Source of the DNA: Paenibacillus sp. MBLB1832
GTDB taxonomy: Bacteria; Bacillota; Bacilli; Paenibacillales; NBRC-103111
Direction of reading: 5' to 3'
Assembly: GCF_032271945.1 (NCBI RefSeq)
Contig: NZ_CP130319.1
Coordinates: 3,801,001 to 3,865,000, forward strand
Length of the DNA: 64,000 nucleotides
Shown here: positions 1 to 8,471 of the stretch, in pieces
Layout of the letters: each line of letters starts with the position of its first letter
Position numbering within the stretch: position 1 is the first letter of the stretch
Made by a program: the position numbers and the translations under genes
The notes under the pieces: generated by a model
Databases searched by the model: none
Told to the model about the DNA's origin: nothing
Seen by the model: the letters and a program-made list of their open reading frames with translations, nothing else

Positions 1-232
1 CGTACCGCAGCTCCATTCTTAGCGCTTGGCCACCGTCTCGAGTCGGGCCGGTAACTGAACGCAAATTGTAGGGCTTGCCGGGCGTAATGGTCGTATCCCA
101 GCCGCTGGTCGTTCCGCTATTGTAGAAGCTAACGGCTGCGCTTGCTTCCTTGGTTTGCAAGGGTAAGACCAAGACGTTAATTAAAGCGGTTACAATGAAC
201 AACCGGAAGCACAGATTTGCATATCTTTTCAT
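1..232 (-). CDS. Secreted polysaccharide-lyase-like protein, N-terminal part only
   Basis: The reading frame begins with ATG at 230-232 and runs off the left edge, so only about 77 residues are visible. It opens with a signal peptide (MKRYANLCFRLF, a hydrophobic core, then a cleavage region near KEASAA). The mature part contains SGWDT and GGQALRMELRY, which resemble the start of beta-jelly-roll lyase or glucanase domains that bind sugar chains. The lyase family is an inference from this short stretch and the polysaccharide-degrading neighbourhood. It lies downstream of a solute-binding lipoprotein gene on the same strand. A GGAGGG-like ribosome-binding site lies just upstream of the start. 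Confidence 0.6.
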   Translation of the reverse strand, partial: MKRYANLCFRLFIVTALINVLVLPLQTKEASAAVSFYNSGTTSGWDTTITPGKPYNLRSVTGPTRDGGQALRMELRY

Positions 233-318
233 TATCAAACCCTCCATTTATTTTCGGATATTATAAAAACAAGCGGGTCAACACAAATAGTCGCTGACCT
301 CGCTTGGTTTTCAATGCT

Positions 319-1644
319 TTATTTCGCAGGCTGGATGTCTTTACCTAGCTTGGCAACTTCCTCCCATGCTTGCTGCGGCGTAAGCTTGTCAAACATAACC
401 TGCTGCGCAAGGTTGTCATATTCCTTACCGGTAGCGAACTTTGCCCAGCCGCCCTTTGTACCCGGGCCCGGATCATACGCTTTCGCTCCGGATTTGGCTA
501 CATCGTTGATCAAGGTAATGCCGGCTTTGTCTACATCGTTAAACTTCGGCTGCAAGTAATCGACAATCGTTTTCGCGACAGGAACGCCGCGCGACGTACC
601 TAGAATGTCTGCCGCTTCTTTATCGTTAATGAACCAATCGATAAATTTCTTTGCTTCTTCCTGCGATTTGCTGTCTGGGCTCACGCTCCAGTACATCGAC
701 GCCTTGAGCCAGCCGCTCGCTTCCTTGCCCTTAGGCAGCGGGGCGAGTGCGAAATTACCGGGCTTCAGGGAATTGAACCCCCCGAACTCCGCAGCGTGGG
801 ATTGCTTAATCAGCACTTTCTCTTGTCCGAGCAGATCCTGCTTGGCGTCGAACGCTTTATCCGATACGGTAACATCCGGAGGAGCGATAGCGCCCGCCTT
901 GCGCAGCTCTTGAAACTTGCTCATCCACTTGATCCACGTGTCTTTGTCAAAGTTAAAATTGCCGGCAGCCGGCTTCGGATTGCCTTTCCCCTCTGCGATC
1001 TGGTAATTCGTGTACATGGTAATGTCTTCCGACAAATCCTTGATCAAATATTGATCCTTAGCTAACTTAGGCTTGATGTCAAGCGCCAGCTGGAACAGCT
1101 CATCCCAAGTAGCAGGGGCCTTCGCTCCCACCTTATCGAAGACGGCCTTATTGTAGATCATGCCTAGCGCGTTATTGCCAAGTGGTACGGCGTACACTTT
1201 ATCTTTATACTTGCCGCTGTCCAGAAGCGCCTTGTCCACATCTTTCGTATTGATGGTGGAGAGGTCCGCCAAACGGTTGTTGCTGGCCCAATCATTAAAC
1301 CAGGCCGCATCCATTTGGAAAATGTCGGCCGTGTTCCGTGCGGCAGCCTGGGTCGATATTTTATCGAGATAGCCGTCAAAGCCCTGGTACTCCGGTTCGA
1401 AGGTCACGTTTGGATGCTTTTTGGTATAAGCCTCCAACGCCTTGAGGGTTACATCATGACGCGCTTGCGATCCCCACCACATAATGCGTAGCTTCACAGC
1501 CTTTGCTTCAGCTGTAGCCGAAGGCGTGTTGGTCGAAGTTGCGGGAGTCGTCGATTTGGCTTCCTCCTTCACACCGCAAGCCGCGGTTCCTAGTGTTAAT
1601 GCTGAAGCCATCACCAATGCACTTGCTTTTACCCATGGTCTCAT
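319..1644 (-). CDS. ABC transporter sugar-binding lipoprotein (system 1)
   Basis: This 441-residue protein is an extracellular solute-binding protein of the carbohydrate family 1 (MsmE/UgpB-like). It would capture an oligosaccharide outside the cell and hand it to the permeases at 5222-7014. The N-terminus is a lipoprotein signal with lipobox TAAC and Cys23, followed by a Thr/Ser/Ala-rich linker. Motifs typical of the family include IMWWGSQ, the MIYNKAVFDK hinge region and PATWDELF. The start is supported by GGAAGGGG 11 bases upstream. It is the last gene of system 1, after the response regulator. A cre-like site and a 30-base motif shared with the permease operon lie in the 119-base gap upstream, so it probably has its own promoter. 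The substrate is unknown. Confidence 0.93.
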   Translation of the reverse strand: MRPWVKASALVMASALTLGTAACGVKEEAKSTTPATSTNTPSATAEAKAVKLRIMWWGSQARHDVTLKALEAYTKKHPNVTFEPEYQGFDGYLDKISTQAAARNTADIFQMDAAWFNDWASNNRLADLSTINTKDVDKALLDSGKYKDKVYAVPLGNNALGMIYNKAVFDKVGAKAPATWDELFQLALDIKPKLAKDQYLIKDLSEDITMYTNYQIAEGKGNPKPAAGNFNFDKDTWIKWMSKFQELRKAGAIAPPDVTVSDKAFDAKQDLLGQEKVLIKQSHAAEFGGFNSLKPGNFALAPLPKGKEASGWLKASMYWSVSPDSKSQEEAKKFIDWFINDKEAADILGTSRGVPVAKTIVDYLQPKFNDVDKAGITLINDVAKSGAKAYDPGPGTKGGWAKFATGKEYDNLAQQVMFDKLTPQQAWEEVAKLGKDIQPAK

Positions 1645-1669
1645 GCTCTACAGTTCCCCTTCCAATTCA

Positions 1670-1684
1670 ATATAGCGTTTACAT
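1670..1684 (-). promoter_or_regulatory. cre-like site upstream of sugar-binding protein gene
   Basis: Read on the minus strand the site is ATGTAAACGCTATAT, matching 14 of 15 positions of the CcpA consensus WTGNAANCGNWNNCW. It lies 26 bases upstream of the start codon of the binding-protein gene, where CcpA binding would repress by carbon catabolite control. Binding is inferred from the match alone. Confidence 0.45.
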
Positions 1685-1724
1685 ATTCATCGTAGCTTTT
1701 TCGGAGGTTATTGCATACATGAGA

Positions 1725-1754
1725 GATGCACAATCTCTTTCGCTATTTTACGAT
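1725..1754 (-). promoter_or_regulatory. 30-base motif shared with the permease operon (system 1, copy A)
   Basis: The 30 bases match positions 7101-7130 at 27 of 30 positions, in the same orientation, and both copies lie 80-90 bases upstream of a system 1 transport gene start. The core on the minus strand is ATCGTAAAATAG followed by GAAAG and ATTGT. A binding site for the AraC-type response regulator encoded next door is the likely meaning. Confidence 0.55.
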
Positions 1755-1763
1755 ATTTTTCGA

Positions 1764-3386
1764 TTAATAGCCTTTACTGAATTCCGAGGGGCTTCGACCC
1801 GTCTGTTTCTTAAATAAGGTAGTAAAGTACGAAACGTTCTTATACCCTACGGCTTCCGCAATTTCATAGACCATGAGATTCCCTTGTAAGATCAGCTTCT
1901 TTGCTTTCTCGATGCGGACTCTGGTCACATAATCGTTGAAGGTCTCCCCGGTCGCATTGCGAAATATATTGCTCAAATAATTTCTAGAAATATATAATTT
2001 TTCCGCCAGCTCCTGCAGACGAATTTCTTCGGCATAATGTTCGTGCACATAGGCAACGATGAAATCAACCGACTTCTTGTGTTTCACGTTGTCCGTGCGG
2101 CCGAATCGTTCACATATTGCCAATAATTTATGAAGGACCCAGTCCTTCCACTGACTCGGCCGCAGCAAGATCTTCAGTTCTTTCTCGATCTCCCCGGCTG
2201 CATACATGTCATTCAAATTCATCCCAGTTTCATACAGCGCATATCCCCAGATAGTCCAAAGCTCGCTCCCCATCCGCTGCAGTCCTGCGATAGAAACACC
2301 CTCCAGCTGATCCCCCAGTTCGGCAATGGCTGCTTCTCCATAAGCAGGGTCCAACTGCCTGACGGCTTCAGTCAGCTTCTGATACCATGCCAAGGACCGG
2401 AGCCTCACGCCCCCTTCATCTTCGGAACCAGCAACGGGCGGGCGGTATTGAAACACGGGAAGTCCTTGCTCGGAATTGCTTATTTTATCCAATAACGCAA
2501 TTTGTGCTTCTTGGGTGCCTGTAGCGATGGTCTTCCATTCCTCCTTCACCGAGCCTAGACCTATTTGGAGTTCGATCCGCAAATAGGTGGTGACCGCTTC
2601 ATGAATACGTTCGGCTAGCTTCCGACATGTCTCCATCGCCCTCTTCCGAGGTAAGCCCGGGTCTACGTGAAGTAAGACCGCCATCTGAAGATGCTGAAGC
2701 TCGGCAAAATAAATCTTCAGACCTTCCTCCGCAGCTAACTCCGCAGCAATATTGCCCACGGCGAAACGGAGCAATAAGTAGTCCCGGGCCGTCCAACCCA
2801 CCATACGGTCGGTGCGCACCATCTCCATGACCATCGTGACATAGTGCGCCGACTGCCCGTCTTGGAACTCCTCGGCCCACTCGACAAACGACTTATCCTG
2901 AAGAGAGTATAAGCCGATTAGCAGGGTTCTCATCCGTTCGTGGCGGACGTAGGGCTCATACTTTTGGAGCCTTACCTTAATCTCTTCCTCTTCCTCTTTC
3001 TTAGTCAGCTCCTGCTCCAACTGGCCAAGAAGCTTGCCAAGTAGTTCCCTAAGCGTGTTTAAAGTCACCGGCTTAGACAAATAATCATCCACGCCCAGGC
3101 GAAGTGCCTGCCGTGCATACTCAAAGTCCGAATATCCGCTTAAAATAACGATTTTTCCTGCAAAATCAGTACTCCTCAGCTGTTGGATCATATCCAGACC
3201 ATTCATGACCGGCATATAAATGTCCGTGATCACAATGTCAGGGCTGCATTCCTGGATGATACGGAGTCCTTCACTGCCGTCCATAGCCTCGCCCACCAAC
3301 CGGGCATTGAATTCCTCCCAAGGTATCATCCGTTTCATACCCTGCAGTACACTCCGGTCATCATCAACGATAACGATGTTCCACAT
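1764..3386 (-). CDS. Response regulator, YesN type with AraC output domain (system 1)
   Basis: This 540-residue transcription factor would be phosphorylated by the kinase encoded immediately upstream and switch on the local transporter. The receiver domain (about 1-120) has the acidic pocket VDDD at 8-10, the phospho-acceptor Asp55 in ITDIYMP and Lys in LSKPV. A long middle region (about 130-430) has no obvious catalytic motif. The C-terminal 100 residues are an AraC DNA-binding domain with two helix-turn-helix units (ELAEKLYISRNYLSNIFR and VYEIAEAVGYKNVSYFTTLF). I chose the start MWNIVIVDDD because AGGAGG lies 8 bases upstream. Two earlier in-frame starts sit on or too near that site. The gene overlaps the 3' end of the kinase gene by 23 bases, indicating translational coupling. 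Confidence 0.93.
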   Translation of the reverse strand: MWNIVIVDDDRSVLQGMKRMIPWEEFNARLVGEAMDGSEGLRIIQECSPDIVITDIYMPVMNGLDMIQQLRSTDFAGKIVILSGYSDFEYARQALRLGVDDYLSKPVTLNTLRELLGKLLGQLEQELTKKEEEEEIKVRLQKYEPYVRHERMRTLLIGLYSLQDKSFVEWAEEFQDGQSAHYVTMVMEMVRTDRMVGWTARDYLLLRFAVGNIAAELAAEEGLKIYFAELQHLQMAVLLHVDPGLPRKRAMETCRKLAERIHEAVTTYLRIELQIGLGSVKEEWKTIATGTQEAQIALLDKISNSEQGLPVFQYRPPVAGSEDEGGVRLRSLAWYQKLTEAVRQLDPAYGEAAIAELGDQLEGVSIAGLQRMGSELWTIWGYALYETGMNLNDMYAAGEIEKELKILLRPSQWKDWVLHKLLAICERFGRTDNVKHKKSVDFIVAYVHEHYAEEIRLQELAEKLYISRNYLSNIFRNATGETFNDYVTRVRIEKAKKLILQGNLMVYEIAEAVGYKNVSYFTTLFKKQTGRSPSEFSKGY

Positions 3387-5154
3387 CTTCATGACCTCCT
3401 GTTGTCGTGAATTGCTGCAACTCGGGTATCCATACCTTAACCAGCGTTCCACCCCTCTCCAGAGGAGACAGGTCTACGCCATAAGGATGCCCGAAATACG
3501 CTTCCACTCTCTCCATTACATTGCGGATTCCGTAGCCACCTGTTTTGCGAATCGGCCTACGGTTCCAATCGGTTGGTATACCACAACCGTCATCAAGAAC
3601 CGAACATTCCAGTGTACGTTCATCCTTACGCCGAACGGCGACGGTCACCTTGCCGGTTGCTCGGCCGTGCAGGCCGTGGGTTACGGCATTCTCCACGAAC
3701 GGTTGAATCGTCAGCTTCGGAATTAACAGCGTTTCCAGCCCCGGTTCCAGGAATAGCTCGTAGACTAGCCCTTCCCCCCATTTCAGCTGTTGAATTTGAA
3801 GATAGCACTCGATATGAAGCAGTTCCTCCTGCAGCGTAATGAAGCTGTCTCCATTCGATAAGCCAATTCGAAACATACGGCCCATTAATTCCAGTACATG
3901 ACTAATTCGCTCTTGTCCGGCCTCAATAGCCATCCAATTGAGCTGATCCAAGGTGTTATACAGAAAGTGGGGATTAATCATCGCTTGGAGCGCTTTGATT
4001 TCTGCCTCCCGTTGAGCCTTATATTGCTGCTCTAAGGACTGATACAGCTCCTCCACCCTTTCGATCATTTTCCTGTAACCGCTAAATAAACTGCCGAACT
4101 CATTCTGATAGGTTTCCGGATAAGGTTGAATGCTGCGGTTGAGCGTGTACCCGCTCATCATTTGCAAAATCTGCTTGATTGGCGAGGTAAAGCTGCGGGA
4201 TAACGTAAGGGTGATTAATAAGGCTACACCAATGGCACCCGCCCCAATGGCCGCTAATGTCTTAGCGAGCTTAACGCTGCTGCGGGTAATCTCCTCCCAA
4301 GGCGTCCATTCGATCAGCACCCAGCCCTCCTGGTAGCCCCTGGTCCATACGGACAGAACGTTATGGACGCCACGGTCTCCTTGAGTGGAAATCGCAATTC
4401 GCTTATATCCGGATTCCCCCTGAACGCTGTTTACGATTTGAGAAGCCTCCGTTTCCGATACCTTTTTGCCGGTTTGCATCAGCATCCTGCCACCCGCGTC
4501 AACAAGCATCCGTTGCGGGTTGTTCTTGTCACGGCTTAATAAGGCTTCTAGCGCAGATACCTTTACGTTGACCACTAATAGCCCTAATGAGCCATTCATA
4601 TCCGAGACGACATGCCGAACAAAGCTTAGGACCGGCTCTGGGCCTTGCTGAGATTCCGCTAAGCGCTGGCCGATCCAGGTGAAGTCGGATTTTTGGACCA
4701 ATGGGTACCACGGTTCGGATAATACGTAGTTCATGGGGATCATTTGCACATACCCGGTCACGTCCGTAATGGTCGGTTCCCTCATATAAATTTGAATCGA
4801 ATGGATGAAGGGAGAACTGTTGATGATTGGATGCAGATAATCGCGAATCAAATCCTGCCGCATTTTGTTGCGTATATAATAGTCGCCTTGAAGGTCCATA
4901 AAATCGATAACTGCCATATTCCGAGATATGGCAAGTGAAGTTTGCTCGACCGCTTTGAGCTGCAGCGTCAGTTGTTCATTCAGCTCTCCTAACATAGCCT
5001 GCTGATAATACGAAGTATTTTGTGCTTGCTCCTTCGACGAAAAGTTATAGGTAATCATTAGAATCACCGCCACTAGCAACGTAATGAAAATGGCCAGCGC
5101 AAAGAAGAGCACATTATCAATGCGATATCGACGAAATGGATGAAACGTTTTCAT
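3364..5154 (-). CDS. Sensor histidine kinase, YesM type (system 1)
   Basis: This 596-residue membrane kinase probably senses an extracytoplasmic sugar or its binding protein and phosphorylates the regulator at 1764-3386. An N-terminal transmembrane helix (LFFALAIFITLLVAVILM) precedes a large extracellular sensor region, a second membrane helix near residue 290 (AAIGAGAIGVALLITL) and a HAMP-like linker. The His-kinase domain carries the phospho-acceptor motif INPHFLYNTLDQL, the N-box QPFVENAVTHG and the glycine box DDGCGIP. The start is MKTFHPF with GGAAGGGG upstream. A longer frame from 5220 is rejected because it would run through a terminator hairpin. A cre-like palindrome covers the start codon. 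Confidence 0.93.
   Translation of the reverse strand: MKTFHPFRRYRIDNVLFFALAIFITLLVAVILMITYNFSSKEQAQNTSYYQQAMLGELNEQLTLQLKAVEQTSLAISRNMAVIDFMDLQGDYYIRNKMRQDLIRDYLHPIINSSPFIHSIQIYMREPTITDVTGYVQMIPMNYVLSEPWYPLVQKSDFTWIGQRLAESQQGPEPVLSFVRHVVSDMNGSLGLLVVNVKVSALEALLSRDKNNPQRMLVDAGGRMLMQTGKKVSETEASQIVNSVQGESGYKRIAISTQGDRGVHNVLSVWTRGYQEGWVLIEWTPWEEITRSSVKLAKTLAAIGAGAIGVALLITLTLSRSFTSPIKQILQMMSGYTLNRSIQPYPETYQNEFGSLFSGYRKMIERVEELYQSLEQQYKAQREAEIKALQAMINPHFLYNTLDQLNWMAIEAGQERISHVLELMGRMFRIGLSNGDSFITLQEELLHIECYLQIQQLKWGEGLVYELFLEPGLETLLIPKLTIQPFVENAVTHGLHGRATGKVTVAVRRKDERTLECSVLDDGCGIPTDWNRRPIRKTGGYGIRNVMERVEAYFGHPYGVDLSPLERGGTLVKVWIPELQQFTTTGGHEDVEHRYR
5140..5154 (-). promoter_or_regulatory. cre-like palindrome over the kinase start codon
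   Basis: On the minus strand ATGAAAACGTTTCAT matches 14 of 15 positions of the cre consensus and is nearly palindromic. It includes the kinase ATG. It may be coincidental, because codons Met-Lys-Thr-Phe-His produce it. Confidence 0.25.
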
Positions 5155-5183
5155 ACAGACGGCCCCTTCCTTGCCATAGATGC

Positions 5184-5211
5184 AAAAAAAGCTGCCGACG
5201 AGCGCAGCTTT
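5184..5211 (-). terminator. Rho-independent terminator after the permease pair
   Basis: On the minus strand an 8-base perfect stem AAAGCTGC/GCAGCTTT (arms 5204-5211 and 5188-5195) with an 8-base loop is followed by seven T residues. It begins 11 bases after the stop of the permease gene and lies upstream of the kinase start. It therefore separates the transport genes from the regulatory genes and also rules out the longer kinase start. Confidence 0.85.
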
Positions 5212-5221
5212 CTTCACCATC

Positions 5222-6061
5222 TTACCCCTTCAAGCCTGTAGTGGCAATACCTTCGACGAAGTGCTTCTGAGCGAAGAAGAAAATAAGAACCGGAGGCATA
5301 ATCGATACTAGTGACATCGCCAACAGCTGCCCCCAAGCTACAGCCGATTGCGTATCGATAAACATGCGCAGCGCCAGTGGCACTGTATAAAGCTCAACCG
5401 AATTCAAGTAGATGAGCGGTCCGAAATAGTCATCCCAGCCCCAGAGGAAGGAGAAGATCGTGACGGTAACCAGAGCAGGTTTCGTCAGCGGCATCACAAT
5501 GCGCCAGTAGATCCCAAACCAGCTGCAGCCGTCGATCTTCGCCGACTCGTCAAGCTCCCGAGGAATAGATCGAATAAACTGAACCAGCAAGAAGACAAAG
5601 AAGGCGCCCCCCATTGCCGACGGCACAAGGAGAGGTAAATACGTGTTAATCCAATTAAAGGAATGGAACATGGCATACTGCGGAATTAACGTAACTTGGT
5701 TAGGAAGCATCATCGTAAGCAGCAGCACGCTAAACCACATATTTTTAAACGGAAAAGTCATCCGGGCAAAGCCAAATGCGACAAGACTCGCCGCAGCCAC
5801 ATGAAGCACCGTTGTTGCCACATTCAGCTTCAGGCTATTCAAAAAGAAATACGTAAACGTATATTTGGGAAGTGCGTTCCAGCCGTCCCTATAATTTTCC
5901 CACATCCACTTTGTAGGGAACAGGGTAGGTAGAGCCAGCTCCTGCGTTGTCTTGAACGAAGCGCCGATCCACCACAGTATCGGATAAAACATCAGCAGGC
6001 TAAACCCTAGCAAAACCAAATGCGTTGCCCATTTTCCTCTCCATGTCAGCTCTCTATTCAT
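5222..6061 (-). CDS. Carbohydrate ABC transporter permease, MalG/UgpE type (system 1)
   Basis: This 279-residue integral membrane protein forms half of the channel of sugar importer 1. Six hydrophobic segments are visible. The cytoplasmic EAA loop, which docks the ATPase, reads ELDESAKIDGCSWFGIYW. The end FVEGIATTGLKG is typical of this subfamily. Its start overlaps the end of the partner permease by 4 bases (ATGA type). No ATPase gene lies in the window, so a shared MsmX-type ATPase elsewhere is likely, as is usual for such importers in Bacillota. A strong terminator follows directly. Confidence 0.95.
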   Translation of the reverse strand: MNRELTWRGKWATHLVLLGFSLLMFYPILWWIGASFKTTQELALPTLFPTKWMWENYRDGWNALPKYTFTYFFLNSLKLNVATTVLHVAAASLVAFGFARMTFPFKNMWFSVLLLTMMLPNQVTLIPQYAMFHSFNWINTYLPLLVPSAMGGAFFVFLLVQFIRSIPRELDESAKIDGCSWFGIYWRIVMPLTKPALVTVTIFSFLWGWDDYFGPLIYLNSVELYTVPLALRMFIDTQSAVAWGQLLAMSLVSIMPPVLIFFFAQKHFVEGIATTGLKG

Positions 6062-7014
6062 TTGCTTGCCCCCGATTCGGATTCATAGAACACCCAATAT
6101 TTGGATGCTATAAAATTAAGTAGTGTCATGATGCCGATGATGATCAGAAGAATCCAAGCCAGTGCGGAGGCATACCCCATCTCCAAGCTCCCGAACGCTT
6201 TCTTATAGAGAAATAGCGCATACACTTCTGTGGAATTGTAGGGCTTTCCTTCCGTCACGATGAACGCTTGAGTGAACATCTGGAATGAATTGATAATTCC
6301 CATGATCAGGTTAAACAAAATGACTGGCGACAGCATCGGCAGCGTGACGGAGATGAACTTACGCACCGGTCCCGCACCGTCTACGGAAGAAGCCTCGTAG
6401 AGCTCTGATGGAATCTGCTTCAACCCGGCAAGGAAGATGATCATTGACGAACCGAACTGCCATGCGCTTAAAATGATTAGGGTAGATAGAGCCGTTTCCG
6501 GCATGCCGATCCAGTTGTGGGGCGTGAAACCGAAGAGTACGACAAGGTTGTTAATGAATCCGTCGGTGCCGAAGATGTTACGCCACAAGACAGCGACCGC
6601 CATACTGCCGCCGATTAGCGAAGGCAAATAAATCAACGTACGGTACACGGAGATACCGCGGATGGATCGATTCAGCAGTATCGCTATGAACAGCGCCGCT
6701 GCGAGCTTAAGAGGAACGGAAGCTAACACGTACGTAAAAGTAACTTTCAGAGAGTTGAAAAACAAGCGATCCTTCGCGATATTCTCGTAGTTCGCGCTGC
6801 CGATCCAGTGGGGCGCATCCAGGAGAGAATACTCCGTAAAGGAAAGATAGAACGACTGAATGATCGGCCACAACTGAAGGACAAGGAAGCCAATGAGCCA
6901 AGGGGCAATAAAGACATAACCGACCACCGGCGCATTCCATTGTCCCAAATATACACTTAGGGAGGATCGGGATTTCTTATGTACGTTATTTTTCTGAACG
7001 CTCTGTGTCTGCAT
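6058..7014 (-). CDS. Carbohydrate ABC transporter permease, MalF/UgpA type (system 1)
   Basis: This 318-residue membrane protein is the second channel subunit. After a basic N-terminus (SVQKNNVHKKSRSS) come six membrane segments, the first being VFIAPWLIGFLVLQLWPII. The EAA loop reads ELYEASSVDGAGPVRKF. I chose ATG at 7012-7014 because GAGGTG lies 5 bases upstream. An in-frame start 9 codons earlier lacks a ribosome-binding site. It heads the permease transcript. A 30-base motif at 7101-7130, matched upstream of the binding-protein gene, suggests coordinate control. Confidence 0.95.
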   Translation of the reverse strand: MQTQSVQKNNVHKKSRSSLSVYLGQWNAPVVGYVFIAPWLIGFLVLQLWPIIQSFYLSFTEYSLLDAPHWIGSANYENIAKDRLFFNSLKVTFTYVLASVPLKLAAALFIAILLNRSIRGISVYRTLIYLPSLIGGSMAVAVLWRNIFGTDGFINNLVVLFGFTPHNWIGMPETALSTLIILSAWQFGSSMIIFLAGLKQIPSELYEASSVDGAGPVRKFISVTLPMLSPVILFNLIMGIINSFQMFTQAFIVTEGKPYNSTEVYALFLYKKAFGSLEMGYASALAWILLIIIGIMTLLNFIASKYWVFYESESGASK

Positions 7015-7100
7015 ACTATCACCTCGGGTTGTTATTTTCACTTACGATACGATTCCCTGTAATGAGTATAGAATACAGACTGGCCAGGCAATAGAAGAAG

Positions 7101-7130
7101 GATGTACAATTTCTTTCACTATTTTACGAT
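7101..7130 (-). promoter_or_regulatory. 30-base motif shared with the binding-protein gene (system 1, copy B)
   Basis: Matches 1725-1754 at 27 of 30 positions, with the three differences all transitions. It lies 87 bases upstream of the permease start, against 81 bases for the other copy. The like spacing and orientation argue for a regulator-binding site, most simply for the system 1 response regulator. Confidence 0.55.
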
Positions 7131-7399
7131 GATATGGGTCACCCTCTGCTCATATGCAAGGTCAACCTAGGGAGGAATCCGCTTCAGCCATTCGTCCATG
7201 CTGCTCCCCACCAAACGAGCCTGCTCCTTCGGCGACAGAGCCGCTGGGTTATCGTCCTTATGCAGCCCATAAGAGAGAGTGGTTTCCTCCAGGAATGTCG
7301 ACTTAGGACGTGACGTTCAGCAAATATGCCTTTGCGGTCTCATACTTGGCACGGTTTAACACGCTGCCATTCGTCGTTTTCAACAATTTGTTTGGTTTT

Positions 7400-7447
7400 A
7401 AAACCTTAAATATTATATGTCCATTTGTATCCAATGAATCCACTCTC
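7400..7447. repeat. 48-base dispersed repeat, copy 1
   Basis: This stretch matches 53291-53338 with about three or four differences over 48 bases, in the same orientation. Read on the minus strand both copies can encode the ending GFIGYKWTYNI and a stop. The repeat may therefore be the 3' end of a duplicated or mobile small membrane-protein gene. No terminal inverted repeats or target duplications were seen. Confidence 0.7.
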
Positions 7448-7459
7448 TTGTTCGTGTTT

Positions 7460-8350
7460 TTAAATAAATGACTTCCTCTTTATTATTCTATATTGATGTG
7501 GGGTAATGCCCATATGCTTCTTAAATAACTGTACAAAATAGGGAATAGATGAAAGTCCAAGCTGTATCGCAATATCTTTAATAGGTATATCGCTTGTATC
7601 AAGTATGAAGCAAGCTTCCCTAAGTCTTCTGGCTATCATGTACTCAGTAATACTACTTCCAGTATCTTGCCTGAATAGATGAGATAAATAATGAGGAGAT
7701 ACATGCAAGCAATCTGCCAAATCCTGCAAAGAGAATTCTTCTCTAAAATGTGCCTCGATCCATACCATTATTTGCTCAGTAAGATGAGCTTCACGATATG
7801 GCCGTTTATCTAATTGATCTGAAAATAGGTTCGGCATCGTTCTAAGAATTCGAAGTATGCTTAGCGCTCCGAGCACTGTCGCCTCTTGCTTATGATCATG
7901 TTTCTCCGATTTAATATGTTCCCGTTCATGATGGGTTAAAAGGAAAGCATTCTTCAATTCAACTGCTTGTTCCCTCTCCAATTGAACCGCTTGTGCTGGC
8001 AATCTCTCTAACCAAAGTCTCCTAAAGAAAGTCCTAAGCGATGGAAATTGAATTAAGTATTTCTCCAGGGTATGCGGTTCCATTACGAAAACGGAACGAA
8101 TATATGGCATATCTTCATTTGCTGATACATGAATGCGATGGAGTTGATACGGTTGAAATATGAATAGCAGCGGCGGATGCAATGGCACTACTTGCTGCTC
8201 AATAATAACATGTCCATTCCCCTGCTCGATAAACAACAACTCCAGCCCTTGATGTGCATGAAACATCTGAAACAGGTTATCTGTTGTTTGGTGGCAATAG
8301 CTAAACATAAAAGGATGTTTTTTTAAATCGAAATGATCGATTAATTTCAC
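7460..8350 (-). CDS. AraC-family transcriptional regulator
   Basis: This 296-residue regulator has an N-terminal cupin-like sugar-sensing half (about 1-140, with HAHQGLELLFIEQGNGHVI) and a C-terminal AraC domain (about 190-290). The two helix-turn-helix units are LQDLADCLHVSPHYLSHLFR and IKDIAIQLGLSSIPYFVQLF. The start is GTG at 8348-8350, with AGGAGGA 7 bases upstream. The ATG 11 codons earlier has no ribosome-binding site. It is divergent from the ferritin-like gene at 8472, which it may control. It resembles the AraC regulator at 20022 in architecture and in the cupin motif. Confidence 0.92.
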   Translation of the reverse strand: MKLIDHFDLKKHPFMFSYCHQTTDNLFQMFHAHQGLELLFIEQGNGHVIIEQQVVPLHPPLLFIFQPYQLHRIHVSANEDMPYIRSVFVMEPHTLEKYLIQFPSLRTFFRRLWLERLPAQAVQLEREQAVELKNAFLLTHHEREHIKSEKHDHKQEATVLGALSILRILRTMPNLFSDQLDKRPYREAHLTEQIMVWIEAHFREEFSLQDLADCLHVSPHYLSHLFRQDTGSSITEYMIARRLREACFILDTSDIPIKDIAIQLGLSSIPYFVQLFKKHMGITPHQYRIIKRKSFI

Positions 8351-8432
8351 GAATAGTCCTCCTAGTAAGATAATTATCCGCAATTCAACGACATTTTACC
8401 ATAATCTACGGCAACTTTTAAGAATAATATCT

Positions 8433-8441
8433 TGTTATACT
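8433..8441 (+). promoter_or_regulatory. Extended -10 promoter candidate for the ferritin-like gene
   Basis: TGTTATACT fits an extended -10 element and lies about 30 bases before the start at 8472. No good -35 box stands 17 bases upstream, which would fit a promoter needing an activator such as the divergent AraC regulator. Confidence 0.35.
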
Positions 8442-8471
8442 GTGTTCAATACATGTTAAGGAGAGATATCG

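Larger units (their letters stand above)
7042..7459. other. Upstream region and decayed coding remnants, no intact gene
   Basis: About 420 bases without an intact gene. The part next to 7014 is the control region of the permease operon. Farther out, the minus strand reads like broken coding sequence. One frame ends at 7303 (AKYETAKAYLLNVTS then stop). A second frame (about 7297 down to 7167) continues with LSPKEQARLVGSSMDEWLKR and a stop. A frameshift near 7300 would join the two. I do not recognise the parent protein. The 48-base repeat at 7400-7447 overlaps the first frame. Confidence 0.45.

Noticed and set aside
5155-5220. Extended N-terminus of the system 1 kinase starting at 5220
   Set aside because: The extension is encoded by a terminator hairpin with a T-run. 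The start at 5154 has a proper ribosome-binding site followed by a normal membrane helix.
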